Part shown: positions 25,097 to 33,530 of the stretch, one piece after another
Layout: every line of letters begins with the position of its first letter
Numbering within the stretch: the stretch's first letter is position 1
Source: Anaerolineales bacterium
Lineage (GTDB): Bacteria > Chloroflexota > Anaerolineae > Anaerolineales > Villigracilaceae
Assembly: GCA_016789025.1 (NCBI GenBank)
Contig: JAEURC010000021.1
Span: forward strand, 1 to 64,000
Direction: 5' to 3'
Length of the DNA: 64,000 bases
Position numbers and translations under genes: made by a program
The notes under the pieces: generated by a model
Databases searched by the model: none
Told to the model about the DNA's origin: nothing
What the model saw: only the letters and a program-made list of their open reading frames with translations

Positions 25097-25846
25097 TTGG
25101 ACCCGCGTGAATATGAACTCATGTACCGCGTCGAAGATGAACACTGGTGGTATCGCGGCATGGCGTCTATTACGCGGGCGATCTTCGACCGTTGCTACGG
25201 CGCTTCTTCACAACTTCGCATCTTGGATGCGGGATGCGGGACCGGTTCCGCCATGGCGACGCTTTTGCCTCGATACGGTTGCGTGACCGGCGTGGACGTC
25301 CATCCTCTCGCCTTGCAGTTTTGCCGCAAACGCGGGCTGACTCGTATCGCCTGCGCTTCGATTCTCGACCTTCCATTTGCTTCCGCTCAATTCGACCTGG
25401 TGACCAGCTTCGACGTTCTCTACGAAAAGGCGGTTGATAGCGACCTCGCGGCGCTTCGTGAATTCGTCCGCGTTCTTGTCCCCGGCGGGCGGGTTTTTCT
25501 CCGCCTGCCTGCGTATGACTGGCTTCGCGGGCGGCACGACGATATGGTGCATACGAAAAAAAGATATACCGCCAAAGAGGTCGCGCGTTTGTTCCTTCAA
25601 AGCGGATTGATCGTCGAGCATATTTCATTCGCCAACATGTTCTTATTTCCCATTGCCTTGTTGAAGAGATTCAGCGAGAGGTTGCTTGGATTTCGAGATG
25701 GGTATTCCGATCTCAATGCGAGCGCGGGTCTGTTCGATGCGATGTTTGAGAAAATCTTGAAGAGTGAAGCGACTCTAATCGCCAGAAACAGCCTGCCCTT
25801 CGGTTTGAGCGTGATCACAATCGGGCGAAAGGAGGCAAGCGCGTGA
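25097..25846 (+). CDS. Class I SAM-dependent methyltransferase
   Basis: 249 aa, starting at TTG (25097) with GAGGA 3-7 nt upstream; the first residues DPREYELMYRVEDEHWWYRGM are the usual start of this family. SAM-binding motif ILDAGCGTGSAMATL (about 38-52), then VTGVDVHPLAL, a DLPFASAQFDLVTSFDVLYE acidic segment, and a post-motif GGRVFLRLPAYDWL. It lies 9 bases after the GT39 gene and overlaps the following GT2 start by 4 bases (GTGA). Probably cytoplasmic, methylating a sugar or lipid intermediate of the same pathway; substrate unknown. Confidence 0.87.
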   Translation: MDPREYELMYRVEDEHWWYRGMASITRAIFDRCYGASSQLRILDAGCGTGSAMATLLPRYGCVTGVDVHPLALQFCRKRGLTRIACASILDLPFASAQFDLVTSFDVLYEKAVDSDLAALREFVRVLVPGGRVFLRLPAYDWLRGRHDDMVHTKKRYTAKEVARLFLQSGLIVEHISFANMFLFPIALLKRFSERLLGFRDGYSDLNASAGLFDAMFEKILKSEATLIARNSLPFGLSVITIGRKEASA

Positions 25847-26583
25847 CAATGAATCCCGCGCGCGGACGAGTTTCCAGTGTCAGCGCGGTTTTCCCGGCGT
25901 ACAACGACGGCGGCTCGATTGCGAGCATGGTCAGCGCGGCGTGTATCGCGTTGCGTCAGGTGACTGACGATTATGAAGTGGTGGTGGTGAACGACGGGAG
26001 TTCGGACTACACGGCGATCGTGTTGGATGAATTGAAGAATAAATATCCCGAGTTGAACGTCATTCATCATCCTGCAAATCGGGGATACGGCGCGGCGCTG
26101 CGGACGGGTTTCAACGCGGCGAAAAAAGATTGGGTGTTTTACACAGACGGAGATTCGCAATACAACCCGCTCGAATTAACTTTGCTTGTGGATGCCCTGC
26201 GCGATGGCGCGGACGCGGCGAACGGATACAAACTCACGCGCAACGATTCGTTACTTCGAATCATCATCGGACGCGCGTATCACACTCTCGTAAAAATATT
26301 TTTTCGCATTCGCATCCGAGATGTGGATTGCGACTTCCGTTTAATTCCCCGTAGGATTCTCAACGAGATCGAATTGGAAAGCGTCAGCGGGGCGATCTGC
26401 CTTGAAATGGTGAAGAAGATCGAAGATGCGGGTTACATATTTGCTGAGGTACCCGTCAATCACTATTCGCGCAAGTACGGAATTTCTCAATTCTTCGTCC
26501 CCTGGCGGATCATCCGCTCTTTGCGGCAGTTGGCTGGGCTGTATTGGAAACTCGTGATTCAAAAAAATCGCAAACGGGCTTGA
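25843..26583 (+). CDS. GT2 family (dolichyl-phosphate mannosyltransferase-like)
   Basis: 246 aa from GTG 25843; ATG 25849 is an alternative. GT-A fold with SAVFPAYNDGGSIASMV, VVVNDGSSDYT (nucleotide-binding), DWVFYTDGDSQYNP (DxD-type metal site), and a C-terminal ISRKYGISQF-like segment HYSRKYGISQFF. No large membrane region is present, so it resembles soluble or peripheral DPM1-type enzymes. It should transfer a sugar from an NDP donor to polyprenyl phosphate, supplying the GT39 enzyme encoded two genes upstream. It overlaps the methyltransferase gene by 4 nt. Confidence 0.88.
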   Translation: MTMNPARGRVSSVSAVFPAYNDGGSIASMVSAACIALRQVTDDYEVVVVNDGSSDYTAIVLDELKNKYPELNVIHHPANRGYGAALRTGFNAAKKDWVFYTDGDSQYNPLELTLLVDALRDGADAANGYKLTRNDSLLRIIIGRAYHTLVKIFFRIRIRDVDCDFRLIPRRILNEIELESVSGAICLEMVKKIEDAGYIFAEVPVNHYSRKYGISQFFVPWRIIRSLRQLAGLYWKLVIQKNRKRA

Positions 26584-26730
26584 AGTGTCATGGCGTTATC
26601 TGTTGCATGGAATATTTACTATCTTGATGATCCATGAGTCAATCTGGCTCTCAACCTGGTTGAAAATGAATTACAAGCGGGGTTATATCCAATCTTCCAC
26701 TTCCATCTAGAATTTCATAATAACAATCGT

Positions 26731-26736
26731 TATACT
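26731..26736 (+). promoter_or_regulatory. Candidate -10 box of the FTR1 operon
   Basis: TATACT, 31 nt before the preferred ATG at 26767. A weak TAGAAT -35-like box lies 17 nt upstream. Confidence 0.4.
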
Positions 26737-26766
26737 GCCGCAATGACTCAACTTAGGAATTGTGGC

Positions 26767-29133
26767 ATGTTTATTCCTCTTAAACATGTTCGTGCATTGC
26801 GCTTCATTCAATTTTTATTCCTCCTCGCCCTGACCGTTTCATTCACTCCCCTCGCTCGCGCCCAAACGCCGCCCGTCTGGGATTCCGCCCAGCAGATGCG
26901 CGACCTTGCCTTTCAGGCGCAAAGCGAGTTATACGCCGCCGCGCGCGCCAGCGACCCCGCCGCAAATTATCAAACCGCCGCGAGTTTGCTGGATGACGCC
27001 GCGAAAATTTACGCGGCGAGTTTACAGCCCGCTTATAAAAAATCCGCGCCCACAGCGGACGCGCTGGTATTGGATTCATTGACTCGCGCGCGAACCGCCG
27101 CATTGGATGGCAACGCCTCCGCCTTAGCCGCCGCGCGCGGACGCCTCTGGACCGCGCTCTTGCAGGGTAGCCAAACCCTGACTTTATCCACGCTTGAAGC
27201 GGGCGACACTGCCTCCGCCGCCGAATGGCTGAAATTGCGCGAATACCGCGAATCGACGCGCGTCAGCGCAGTGGACGATCCGTCTGCGAAGGCGCTGGCT
27301 GACGTGGAACAGAATCAACTATCGGCGGAGTCGGCGGCGGAGATTATCGCCAACGATTTGCGCGACTCCTACTTCTTCCGCCTGCGCGATGCGCTGACTC
27401 AAATCAACGACGCCGTCGAAAAAGATTTCGCCACCCGCGCCGCAGAATGGGCGGGACAATCGGCGGGCTATTTCTCCATCCTGCAAGCCGATATGACCGA
27501 AAAACTTGGCGCGGACGAAACTGCCGCATTAAGCGAATCGTTTGCCGCGCTCGAATCTGCCGCGTTGAACGAAGATTGGGTGGAAGTGAAAACGCAGGCG
27601 AATGACATTCACGCGGCGTTGACGAATTATCAACCCGTTGAACTCACGCCCGCCGAAATTTCCAAACGCGGGCAGTTGCTCTACCTCTTCACCGATTTGA
27701 TTTATGTGGAATATAAAAACGGCGTGCGCGATGGGAAAATTACCATCGCCATCGAATATCAGGAAGCCGTCACCTTTCACGCGCAGGCGCTGGCGGTCTT
27801 TGAAGAACTGCGTCCCTTCATTGCCGAAGCGGACCCAAACGCCGCCGCGCACCTTGAAACGATTTTTGGCGAACTCAAAACCGCCATCCTCAACTATGCC
27901 GAACCGAGCGAAGTAAAAACTTTGGTGGATGAAGCGCTGGGCATCGTCCAAACCACCTTGCAAGTCAGCGCCGATTCAAGCGACACCTCCGCTTCATTCA
28001 CCATTCTGGATACATTGCTCAATGAAATGTTGAACGCCGTCCGCATGGGGAATTATGCGGACGCCGAACGCACGCGCATCGAAGCCTATGCCATTTACGA
28101 AAGCGGACCCGAACAACGGCTGGCGCATCGCGCTCCCGTCCTTTCGCGCGAGCTGGAAGGTTTGTTCTGGGAAGGCACGGAAGGGCAGAAGGGCTTGTCC
28201 ACGTTGATTGCCGAAAAAGCCCCCGCCGAAGAAATTGCCGCCAGCGTGAACCAGCTCAACGTCAAGTTAAACGAAGCGGAAGATTTTCTCTCCGTCGGCA
28301 TGAGCGGATGGTTAGCAGTCATCAACAGCCTGGTCATCATCCTGCGCGAAGGTTTGGAAGCGGTCTTGATCCTCGGCGCGATCCTCGGGTATTTGAGCGC
28401 CACCAACAGCCCGCGTAAATTCAGCGCGTGGGTGTATCTCGGCGCGGCTTTTGCCATTGCGTTGAGCGTTCTGCTTTGGTGGGCGGCGCAAAGCCTCATC
28501 ACCGTCACCGTCGCGCAACGCGAAGTGATCGAAGGCGTCAGCAGTTTGCTGGCGGTGGTTGTGTTGTTTTACGTCACCAACTGGCTGTTTGAAAAAGTGT
28601 ATGTGGTGGATTGGATCGCCTACGTCAAGGAACAGGTGGGCAAGGCGCTCAACTCAGGTTCGGCGCTGGCGTTGGCGGGCTTGGGATTCACGGTCGTCTT
28701 CCGCGAAGGCTTTGAAACCGTTTTGTTTTATCAAGCCCTCGCTTTCGACGCGCAAGCCAGCTCGATCTGGCTCGGCTTCATCATCGGCGCGGTCATCATC
28801 TTTGCGATTGCGTACGCCATCCTCAAGTTGAGCAAGCGCCTGCCGCTCAAACCGTTCTTCGCGGTGACGGGTTTATTGCTCATGTTTTTGGCGTTCAACC
28901 TGACGGGCGCGGGCGTGCGCGGCTTGCAGGAAGCGGGTCTCGTTTCCGCGCACTTGCTCGCGTGGATTCCTGAAAACTTAATCCTCATGGAACTCTTCGG
29001 CGTGTACCCCACGCTCGAAACCACGCTCGCGCAAATTTTATTTTTGCTATTGCTGATTGCGACATTCAGTTACAGCGTTTGGCGCAAGAAAAAGAAAAGC
29101 GCCCTCATCACACAACCCAAAGGAGTTTCGTAA
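26767..29133 (+). CDS. FTR1 family iron permease with large N-terminal extracytoplasmic domain
   Basis: 788 aa from ATG 26767, chosen over 26743 because AGGA lies about 10 nt upstream and a proper signal peptide (FIPLKHVRALRFIQFLFLLA...ARA) then starts at residue 2. Residues 35-510 form a long alpha-helical, Ala-rich extracytoplasmic region. The C-terminal 270 residues are a seven-helix FTR1 permease with both iron motifs, REGLE (about 527) and REGFE (about 646). It probably imports ferric iron delivered after oxidation or extracellular transfer. Directly followed by an EfeO-like lipoprotein (3-nt gap) and two cytochrome-type genes. The fusion of a long helical domain to FTR1 occurs in some EfeU-like proteins. 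Confidence 0.88.
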   Translation: MFIPLKHVRALRFIQFLFLLALTVSFTPLARAQTPPVWDSAQQMRDLAFQAQSELYAAARASDPAANYQTAASLLDDAAKIYAASLQPAYKKSAPTADALVLDSLTRARTAALDGNASALAAARGRLWTALLQGSQTLTLSTLEAGDTASAAEWLKLREYRESTRVSAVDDPSAKALADVEQNQLSAESAAEIIANDLRDSYFFRLRDALTQINDAVEKDFATRAAEWAGQSAGYFSILQADMTEKLGADETAALSESFAALESAALNEDWVEVKTQANDIHAALTNYQPVELTPAEISKRGQLLYLFTDLIYVEYKNGVRDGKITIAIEYQEAVTFHAQALAVFEELRPFIAEADPNAAAHLETIFGELKTAILNYAEPSEVKTLVDEALGIVQTTLQVSADSSDTSASFTILDTLLNEMLNAVRMGNYADAERTRIEAYAIYESGPEQRLAHRAPVLSRELEGLFWEGTEGQKGLSTLIAEKAPAEEIAASVNQLNVKLNEAEDFLSVGMSGWLAVINSLVIILREGLEAVLILGAILGYLSATNSPRKFSAWVYLGAAFAIALSVLLWWAAQSLITVTVAQREVIEGVSSLLAVVVLFYVTNWLFEKVYVVDWIAYVKEQVGKALNSGSALALAGLGFTVVFREGFETVLFYQALAFDAQASSIWLGFIIGAVIIFAIAYAILKLSKRLPLKPFFAVTGLLLMFLAFNLTGAGVRGLQEAGLVSAHLLAWIPENLILMELFGVYPTLETTLAQILFLLLLIATFSYSVWRKKKKSALITQPKGVS

Positions 29134-29136
29134 TAC

Positions 29137-30321
29137 ATGAAGAAAAATTGGATCACATCCCTGACTGGGATTCTGACCCTCAGCCTGATTCTCGCTTCTT
29201 GCGCGCCTCAAGCCGCGCCGACGGTTGATTCGGCTTCGACGGACATTCCCGCCGCCCAAGCCGACCTCAGCGCGGTGAAAGCCTACGCGGTGGACCAAGC
29301 GTCCCGTATGCAAGAAGCGACAGCGTCCCTGCGCGCGGGCGCGGAGAAATATTACGCCGCCATCGAACAAATCAAAGCCGATCATCCCGATTCAAATCCC
29401 TATGAATATTTATGGGCGAATCATCCCGAAGCCGCGAAAACCCTGCTCGACAAAATGCGCGCCGACTGGCTCGAAGCCCACACGCATTACGAATTGAACG
29501 AAGGCATCATCGCGGGCGTTCCCGCGCTGGCGTATTACGACGGCTGGCTGGATGCGGGCGCGTCCGCTTCCGAAGACCCCGAAGCGATTCAATGGACGTT
29601 GAAACTCGCCGACGGCACAACGCTCGAAAGCCCTGGCAATTTCTTCCATACGCTCACCGAACCCATCCTGTATGGCACGGTTGAAAAATATGTGGGGCTG
29701 GCTGTGGACTTGAACGGCGACGGAAGCCTCGGCTTGGGCGAAGCCCTGCCCGAAGGGGAGATTTTGCTCGCCTCCGCGCAAGGCTTGGATATCGCCGCCC
29801 AACAAACGCTGGACGCCGTCAACGCCTGGGAGCCGACTCTCGAAGACGCTTTCATGGCGATGATTACGATGATCCCGACCATGAACGAATATTTTGAACA
29901 ATGGAAACTGTCCACCTTCGTCTCTGGCAACAACTTTGAAGGGACGGGCTTCATCGCCGCCAGCCGCTTGCTGGACGTGACGGGCATTTTGCAAGGCTTG
30001 GACTTAACGTATGATAATATCCGCCCTGTCGTCGCCAACGCCGACCCCGCCCTCGATACGCAAATTGACGCGGGCTTCGCCGATTTGGTGAAATACGTCA
30101 ACGATTTGTTCGATAAGGAAAAGGCTGGCACGGTCTTCACGCCCGAAGAAGCGGACGCCTTCGGCACGGAAGCGCAGGATAAAGCCACCGCGCTCGCCGC
30201 GCTTGTGGCGCAAGCCGCCGCCAAAGCGAACATTCCGCTCAACCTCGAAGCGGAAGGCTGGTCGCCAGACGCGCCGCCCGTGATTGAAGTGACCGTCCCC
30301 GCGCCCGCGCCGATAGAATAG
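29137..30321 (+). CDS. EfeO/imelysin-like helical lipoprotein
   Basis: 394 aa. Lipoprotein signal with lipobox LASC (Cys22) and a Thr/Ser/Ala spacer. The rest is mainly helical, with HPEAAKTLLDKMRADWLEAHTHYE and repeated amphipathic helices, resembling imelysin/EfeO-type periplasmic iron-binding proteins, but the canonical GxHxxE motif is not visible, so this assignment is tentative. An EF-hand-like calcium loop, DLNGDGSLGLGE (about 191-202), is embedded. AAAGGAG lies 12 nt before the ATG. Operon with the FTR1 permease suggests presentation of iron to the permease at the outer face of the membrane. Confidence 0.7.
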   Translation: MKKNWITSLTGILTLSLILASCAPQAAPTVDSASTDIPAAQADLSAVKAYAVDQASRMQEATASLRAGAEKYYAAIEQIKADHPDSNPYEYLWANHPEAAKTLLDKMRADWLEAHTHYELNEGIIAGVPALAYYDGWLDAGASASEDPEAIQWTLKLADGTTLESPGNFFHTLTEPILYGTVEKYVGLAVDLNGDGSLGLGEALPEGEILLASAQGLDIAAQQTLDAVNAWEPTLEDAFMAMITMIPTMNEYFEQWKLSTFVSGNNFEGTGFIAASRLLDVTGILQGLDLTYDNIRPVVANADPALDTQIDAGFADLVKYVNDLFDKEKAGTVFTPEEADAFGTEAQDKATALAALVAQAAAKANIPLNLEAEGWSPDAPPVIEVTVPAPAPIE

Positions 30322-30330
30322 TTATTTTAA

Positions 30331-30560
30331 ACACGGATTTCACTGATTTTCACGGAGAAGAACTTTTATAAAAAGGATCTCTCTACCGTACATGGCGCTC
30401 TTTTTACCGCTAAGAGCGCGAAGAACGCAAAGATTTAAAGGTTTTCTTGGCGCACTTTGCGGGCTTCGCGGTGCATATGTACGGTAATAAAAAAAGGATT
30501 TTTTCCGCGTGTTCCGTGAAACTTGTGCTGAGCCTGTCGAAGTATCCGTGTACAAAAGAA
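30331..30560. repeat. Intergenic palindromic repeats
   Basis: ACACGGATTTCACTG...-type words, then an outer stem ACCGTACAT / ATGTACGGT (about 30384-30485) enclosing GCGCTCTTTTTACCGC...-type and GAAGAACGC-/GGCGCACTTTGCG inner pairs, and finally a GTGCTGAGCCTGTCGAAG unit (about 30522-30539). No gene is visible in 30322-30592. Confidence 0.6.
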
Positions 30561-30592
30561 AGTTTTTTGACTCTTTGTGGTGAATAGATTTT

Positions 30593-31156
30593 ATGATTAC
30601 AAACACAACCGCCCAAGCCCAAACCTCCAGCCGAACTTCCGTTCGCGCGCCCGCCGCGCAAGCCGTGCGCGATTATCTTCTGCCGTTCATGGTCTGTTTC
30701 GCCGTCGCCCTCGTCAGCGGATTGTTCTACTACCTCGTCCCGCGCTCGTGGAACTGGTTCGCCTCGCAAGCCGCATTGTGGATTCACCTCATCACTGGCA
30801 TTCTTGGATTCTTTTATCTGATCCCGTATGTGTTGTCGCATTACAAGAAGAAAGGCGAATCCGCCATCAACCTGATTTTCGTCTGGCGTGCTTTTCGCCG
30901 CAACGAAAACGAATCGGATTGGTCGTATCAACAGCGGGTGTACGGTCACATCCTTAACTGGATTATGGCTCTGCTTGGGCTAAGCGGATTCGTCCTGCTC
31001 ATCCCCAGCCTGCTGTGGATGGGCGGCGTGGTCTGGATGGCGGGCTATCCCGCGTATCAAATCGCCAACCTCGGGCATTTAGGGTTTGCGCTTTTGGCGC
31101 TCACGTTCATCGGCTTTCATGTTGCCCGTCGAAGGAAACGCGCCAGTTCACAATGA
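30593..31156 (+). CDS. Four-helix membrane protein, cytochrome b561-like
   Basis: 187 aa. Four membrane helices (about 27-49, 61-82, 119-142, 158-178) with a short charged loop (84-118). His65 and His83 near the ends of helix 2, and His162 and His176 at the ends of helix 4, are positioned to ligate two haems across the membrane, the pattern of cytochrome b561/NapC-partner proteins. His119 is a spare. The family is not recognised with certainty. Located between the iron-handling genes and a pentahaem cytochrome c, it probably passes electrons from the quinone pool to the extracytoplasmic cytochrome. Start: no good ribosome site, 32 bases after a repeat region. Confidence 0.6.
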   Translation: MITNTTAQAQTSSRTSVRAPAAQAVRDYLLPFMVCFAVALVSGLFYYLVPRSWNWFASQAALWIHLITGILGFFYLIPYVLSHYKKKGESAINLIFVWRAFRRNENESDWSYQQRVYGHILNWIMALLGLSGFVLLIPSLLWMGGVVWMAGYPAYQIANLGHLGFALLALTFIGFHVARRRKRASSQ

Positions 31157-31176
31157 GCAAGCCGACTTACGCGCAC

Positions 31177-31231
31177 CGTCCCGAAGGTTGGCTTGGCGCA
31201 ACAAGGCGCTTTCAAAGAAACCTTCGGGACG
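31177..31231. repeat. Hairpin between cytochrome genes
   Basis: CGTCCCGAAGGTT (31177-31189) pairs perfectly with AACCTTCGGGACG (31219-31231), with an inner GGCG...CGC pairing. It may attenuate transcription into the cytochrome c gene. Confidence 0.65.
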
Positions 31232-31254
31232 TTCTGTGTAAGGTGAATTAACTG

Positions 31255-32778
31255 ATGAGAAGTAAACCGATTCGTTATTTATTCATTGGGGGAGCGTTGA
31301 CTCTGATCGCCTTTATAGCCGCCGTGTTTCTTTTACCTAAACCGCAAGGCACGGGGTTAACGGTCGGCGAAGATGTTCCGTTTTATTCCATGCCCTGGAA
31401 CGATAATCCCTTCGCGCCTGGCAACCTGCACACCGCCGATGGCAAAATGCTCGACGCGAAACATATTCCCACCGCCGAGTTCTGCGCCCAATGCCACGAC
31501 AAAGAATACCGCGAGTGGGTCAGTTCCATTCACTCGGTCACAGGTCCAGATATTTTGTACGAGACTGCCATCAGCAACAATGAAGTGGCGCACAAGAATC
31601 GCCTCGGCACGGAAAAGATTCGCTGGTGCGATTCATGTCACGAGCCTGTCAACTTGTTGATGGGTGAAATCAATCCGCTGGCGGTCGTCGGTCCCAGCGA
31701 AGCGACGGCGGAAGGCACAACCTGCATCATTTGTCACACCGCCGTCCAAGCCGATCCGCTGGGCGGCAATGGCGGGCTGACGCTCAATATCAACAACCTC
31801 AATAACTATAACGAAGCGCTGATCATGGCGGCGCCTTCCGAACACGCCGTGAGTATGCAAGCCAAAACGCATAACCCGCTGATGGGCAGTTCCGATTTTT
31901 GCGGCGCGTGCCATACCGAAATTCGCCCCGTCGAAATTAATGGCGGCGAACCCATGCTCCTGCAAAACACATACAAGGAATGGCAGGAAAGCGAATACGC
32001 CGAAAAAAATATCCAATGTCAGGATTGCCACATGCACCCTGATCCAGCGGCGTATATTTCCCAGTTAAACGAATCAGGTCAAATTCCCGAACGAATCGTT
32101 TCGCATCGTTTTGTCGGCGTGAATTATCTGCTCACCGATTCCAACCTGCCATCCAATCTGGTGACGTTTTTGCGCGGCGGGCTTCCGCCTGGCGATATTT
32201 CCACCGATGAATGGAAAGCGGATTTGCTGGAACAGAACCGCCTCATTCGTGACCTGTTACAGGCGGCGGCGACTTTGAGCGTTTCCGCGCCTGAGAGCGT
32301 TTCGCCCAATTCCGAAGCGACGCTCAACGTGACCATCGCCAACACGGGCGCGGGTCACAACCTGCCGACGGGCGCGCTCGATCAACGTCACATGTGGCTC
32401 GAAGTCAAAGTGACCGACGCGGCGGGCAAGGTTATTTATCATAGCGGCGCGTTCGACGATAAGACAGGCAAGATAGACCCCAACGCCGTGATTTACATCA
32501 AAGTCCTCAAAGATAAAAACGGCGAAGTGATCAACGAACACATCCTCTTCAACGCTGAAAGTTATACCTACACCCGCAACCCCATCCCCGCCAACGCCAG
32601 CGATACGCTTCCCTACGCCTTCACCGTCCCCGCCGACGCGCAAGGTCCGCTCACGGTTGAGACCACGCTCTGGTATCGCCTCGCCTTGCAAGAGTTCGTC
32701 ACCTATAGTTTGAATCTGGATGTGATCATTCCGCCCGTGATGATGGAGCGGGCAGTTGCGGAGATAGAAATAAAATAA
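31255..32778 (+). CDS. Pentahaem cytochrome c (c554-like) with C-terminal beta domain
   Basis: 507 aa. N-terminal membrane anchor (about 7-28). Five CXXCH haem sites at residues 77-81 (CAQCH), 125-129 (CDSCH), 157-161 (CIICH), 216-220 (CGACH) and 255-259 (CQDCH), with distal His residues nearby. From about 335 a beta-sandwich region follows, containing ANTGAGHNLPTGALDQRHMW, a pattern I associate with cytochrome c554-type and other multihaem proteins. It is exported and haem-bearing, probably facing the cell surface. Expected to take electrons from the b-type protein upstream. The position beside FTR1 suggests ferric reduction or ferrous oxidation. The stop is immediately followed by the cloverleaf repeat. 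Confidence 0.88.
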   Translation: MRSKPIRYLFIGGALTLIAFIAAVFLLPKPQGTGLTVGEDVPFYSMPWNDNPFAPGNLHTADGKMLDAKHIPTAEFCAQCHDKEYREWVSSIHSVTGPDILYETAISNNEVAHKNRLGTEKIRWCDSCHEPVNLLMGEINPLAVVGPSEATAEGTTCIICHTAVQADPLGGNGGLTLNINNLNNYNEALIMAAPSEHAVSMQAKTHNPLMGSSDFCGACHTEIRPVEINGGEPMLLQNTYKEWQESEYAEKNIQCQDCHMHPDPAAYISQLNESGQIPERIVSHRFVGVNYLLTDSNLPSNLVTFLRGGLPPGDISTDEWKADLLEQNRLIRDLLQAAATLSVSAPESVSPNSEATLNVTIANTGAGHNLPTGALDQRHMWLEVKVTDAAGKVIYHSGAFDDKTGKIDPNAVIYIKVLKDKNGEVINEHILFNAESYTYTRNPIPANASDTLPYAFTVPADAQGPLTVETTLWYRLALQEFVTYSLNLDVIIPPVMMERAVAEIEIK

Positions 32779-32874
32779 TCAGTAGTTCACGAAAGTTCAG
32801 GCGACAGTTGCACTGTCGCCTGCCTTGACGCAGTGCAACTGCGTCAAGAACTTGTCTTCGTGACCTACTGATAA
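32775..32874. repeat. Cloverleaf palindromic element, copy 2
   Basis: Near-identical to 1395-1494: TCAGTAG (32779-32785) pairs with CTACTGA (32865-32871); inner hairpins AGGCGACAGT/ACTGTCGCCT (32799-32821) and TTGACGCAGT/ACTGCGTCAA. It starts at the TAA of the cytochrome gene and may act as a terminator. Confidence 0.8.
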
Positions 32875-32883
32875 TAGACCTCT

Positions 32884-32962
32884 TACAAAAGTCATTTTTG
32901 CCACAGAGCGCGCGGAGAGTTTGAGTTTTTTCCCAGAGAACTCTGCGGTCTCTGTGGCAAAG
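32884..32962. repeat. Inverted repeat (GCCACAGAG words)
   Basis: TTGCCACAGAGCGCGCGGAGAG and CTCTGCGGTCTCTGTGGCAA: left and right arms of an imperfect stem with a TTTTTTCCC loop. It lies between convergent genes. No gene in 32779-32993. Confidence 0.65.
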
Positions 32963-32993
32963 AAAAATTTAGCCCATCCTTTTAGCCGCTTCT

Positions 32994-33530
32994 TCAATCG
33001 CCTTCCTGGCTCGCATGTCGCAGGTTGTGATAGATCGTGAAATACAGCATCTCGCGGATCGTCAACTTGCCGATCAACGGGTGGGGGAGCAGATAGCCAT
33101 CCAGATCATCCTCGCTCCATTTTTCGGCAACCGAAACTAAATCCGCGCTGGCGTTTGAAAATTGTTTCAGTAACTCTTGCTTATTCGTTTCAGGATTGTC
33201 GGGAGTTTTCTGGTCGGGCAGGAATTTGCCCGAAGCGACTCCGCCCGCGGCGAGCGTGTCTTTGTACACCTGACAAATCGCCTCATAACTACGGGACGGC
33301 TGATTCGGCGACCCGAACATGGTCCGCAGTGTGAACTTCGGCAACTTCAGCGCCTTCGCAATCGGCTTGTGCGATCTGATGAGATGATCCAAATTATCCG
33401 ACGCAGACCACACTTCACCCTCGCGCTGGAAAAATTTGTCCGCTGAAATTTCAGCAAACCAATTGACGACGCGCTGGTTGGACTCTTTTAACTTGGAAAG
33501 CAACTCAGGCTTGTTCGTGTTCGACATCAT
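32994..33530 (-). CDS. DinB-family (DinB_2) protein
   Basis: 178 aa from ATG at 33530; its ATG overlaps the stop of the upstream methyltransferase gene (ATGA), with GGAGAA just before it. Four-helix DinB-like fold: SNQRVVNWFAEI (helix 1), WSASDNLDHLIRSHKPI with a metal-ligand-type His (about 47-63), and a final LTIREMLYFTIYHNLRHASQ in which the H-x3-H pair provides further ligands. Members are metal-binding, often of unknown enzymatic role (maleylpyruvate isomerase or thiol-transferase relatives). Translationally coupled to the methyltransferase, so both likely serve one pathway. Confidence 0.82.
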   Translation of the reverse strand: MMSNTNKPELLSKLKESNQRVVNWFAEISADKFFQREGEVWSASDNLDHLIRSHKPIAKALKLPKFTLRTMFGSPNQPSRSYEAICQVYKDTLAAGGVASGKFLPDQKTPDNPETNKQELLKQFSNASADLVSVAEKWSEDDLDGYLLPHPLIGKLTIREMLYFTIYHNLRHASQEGD

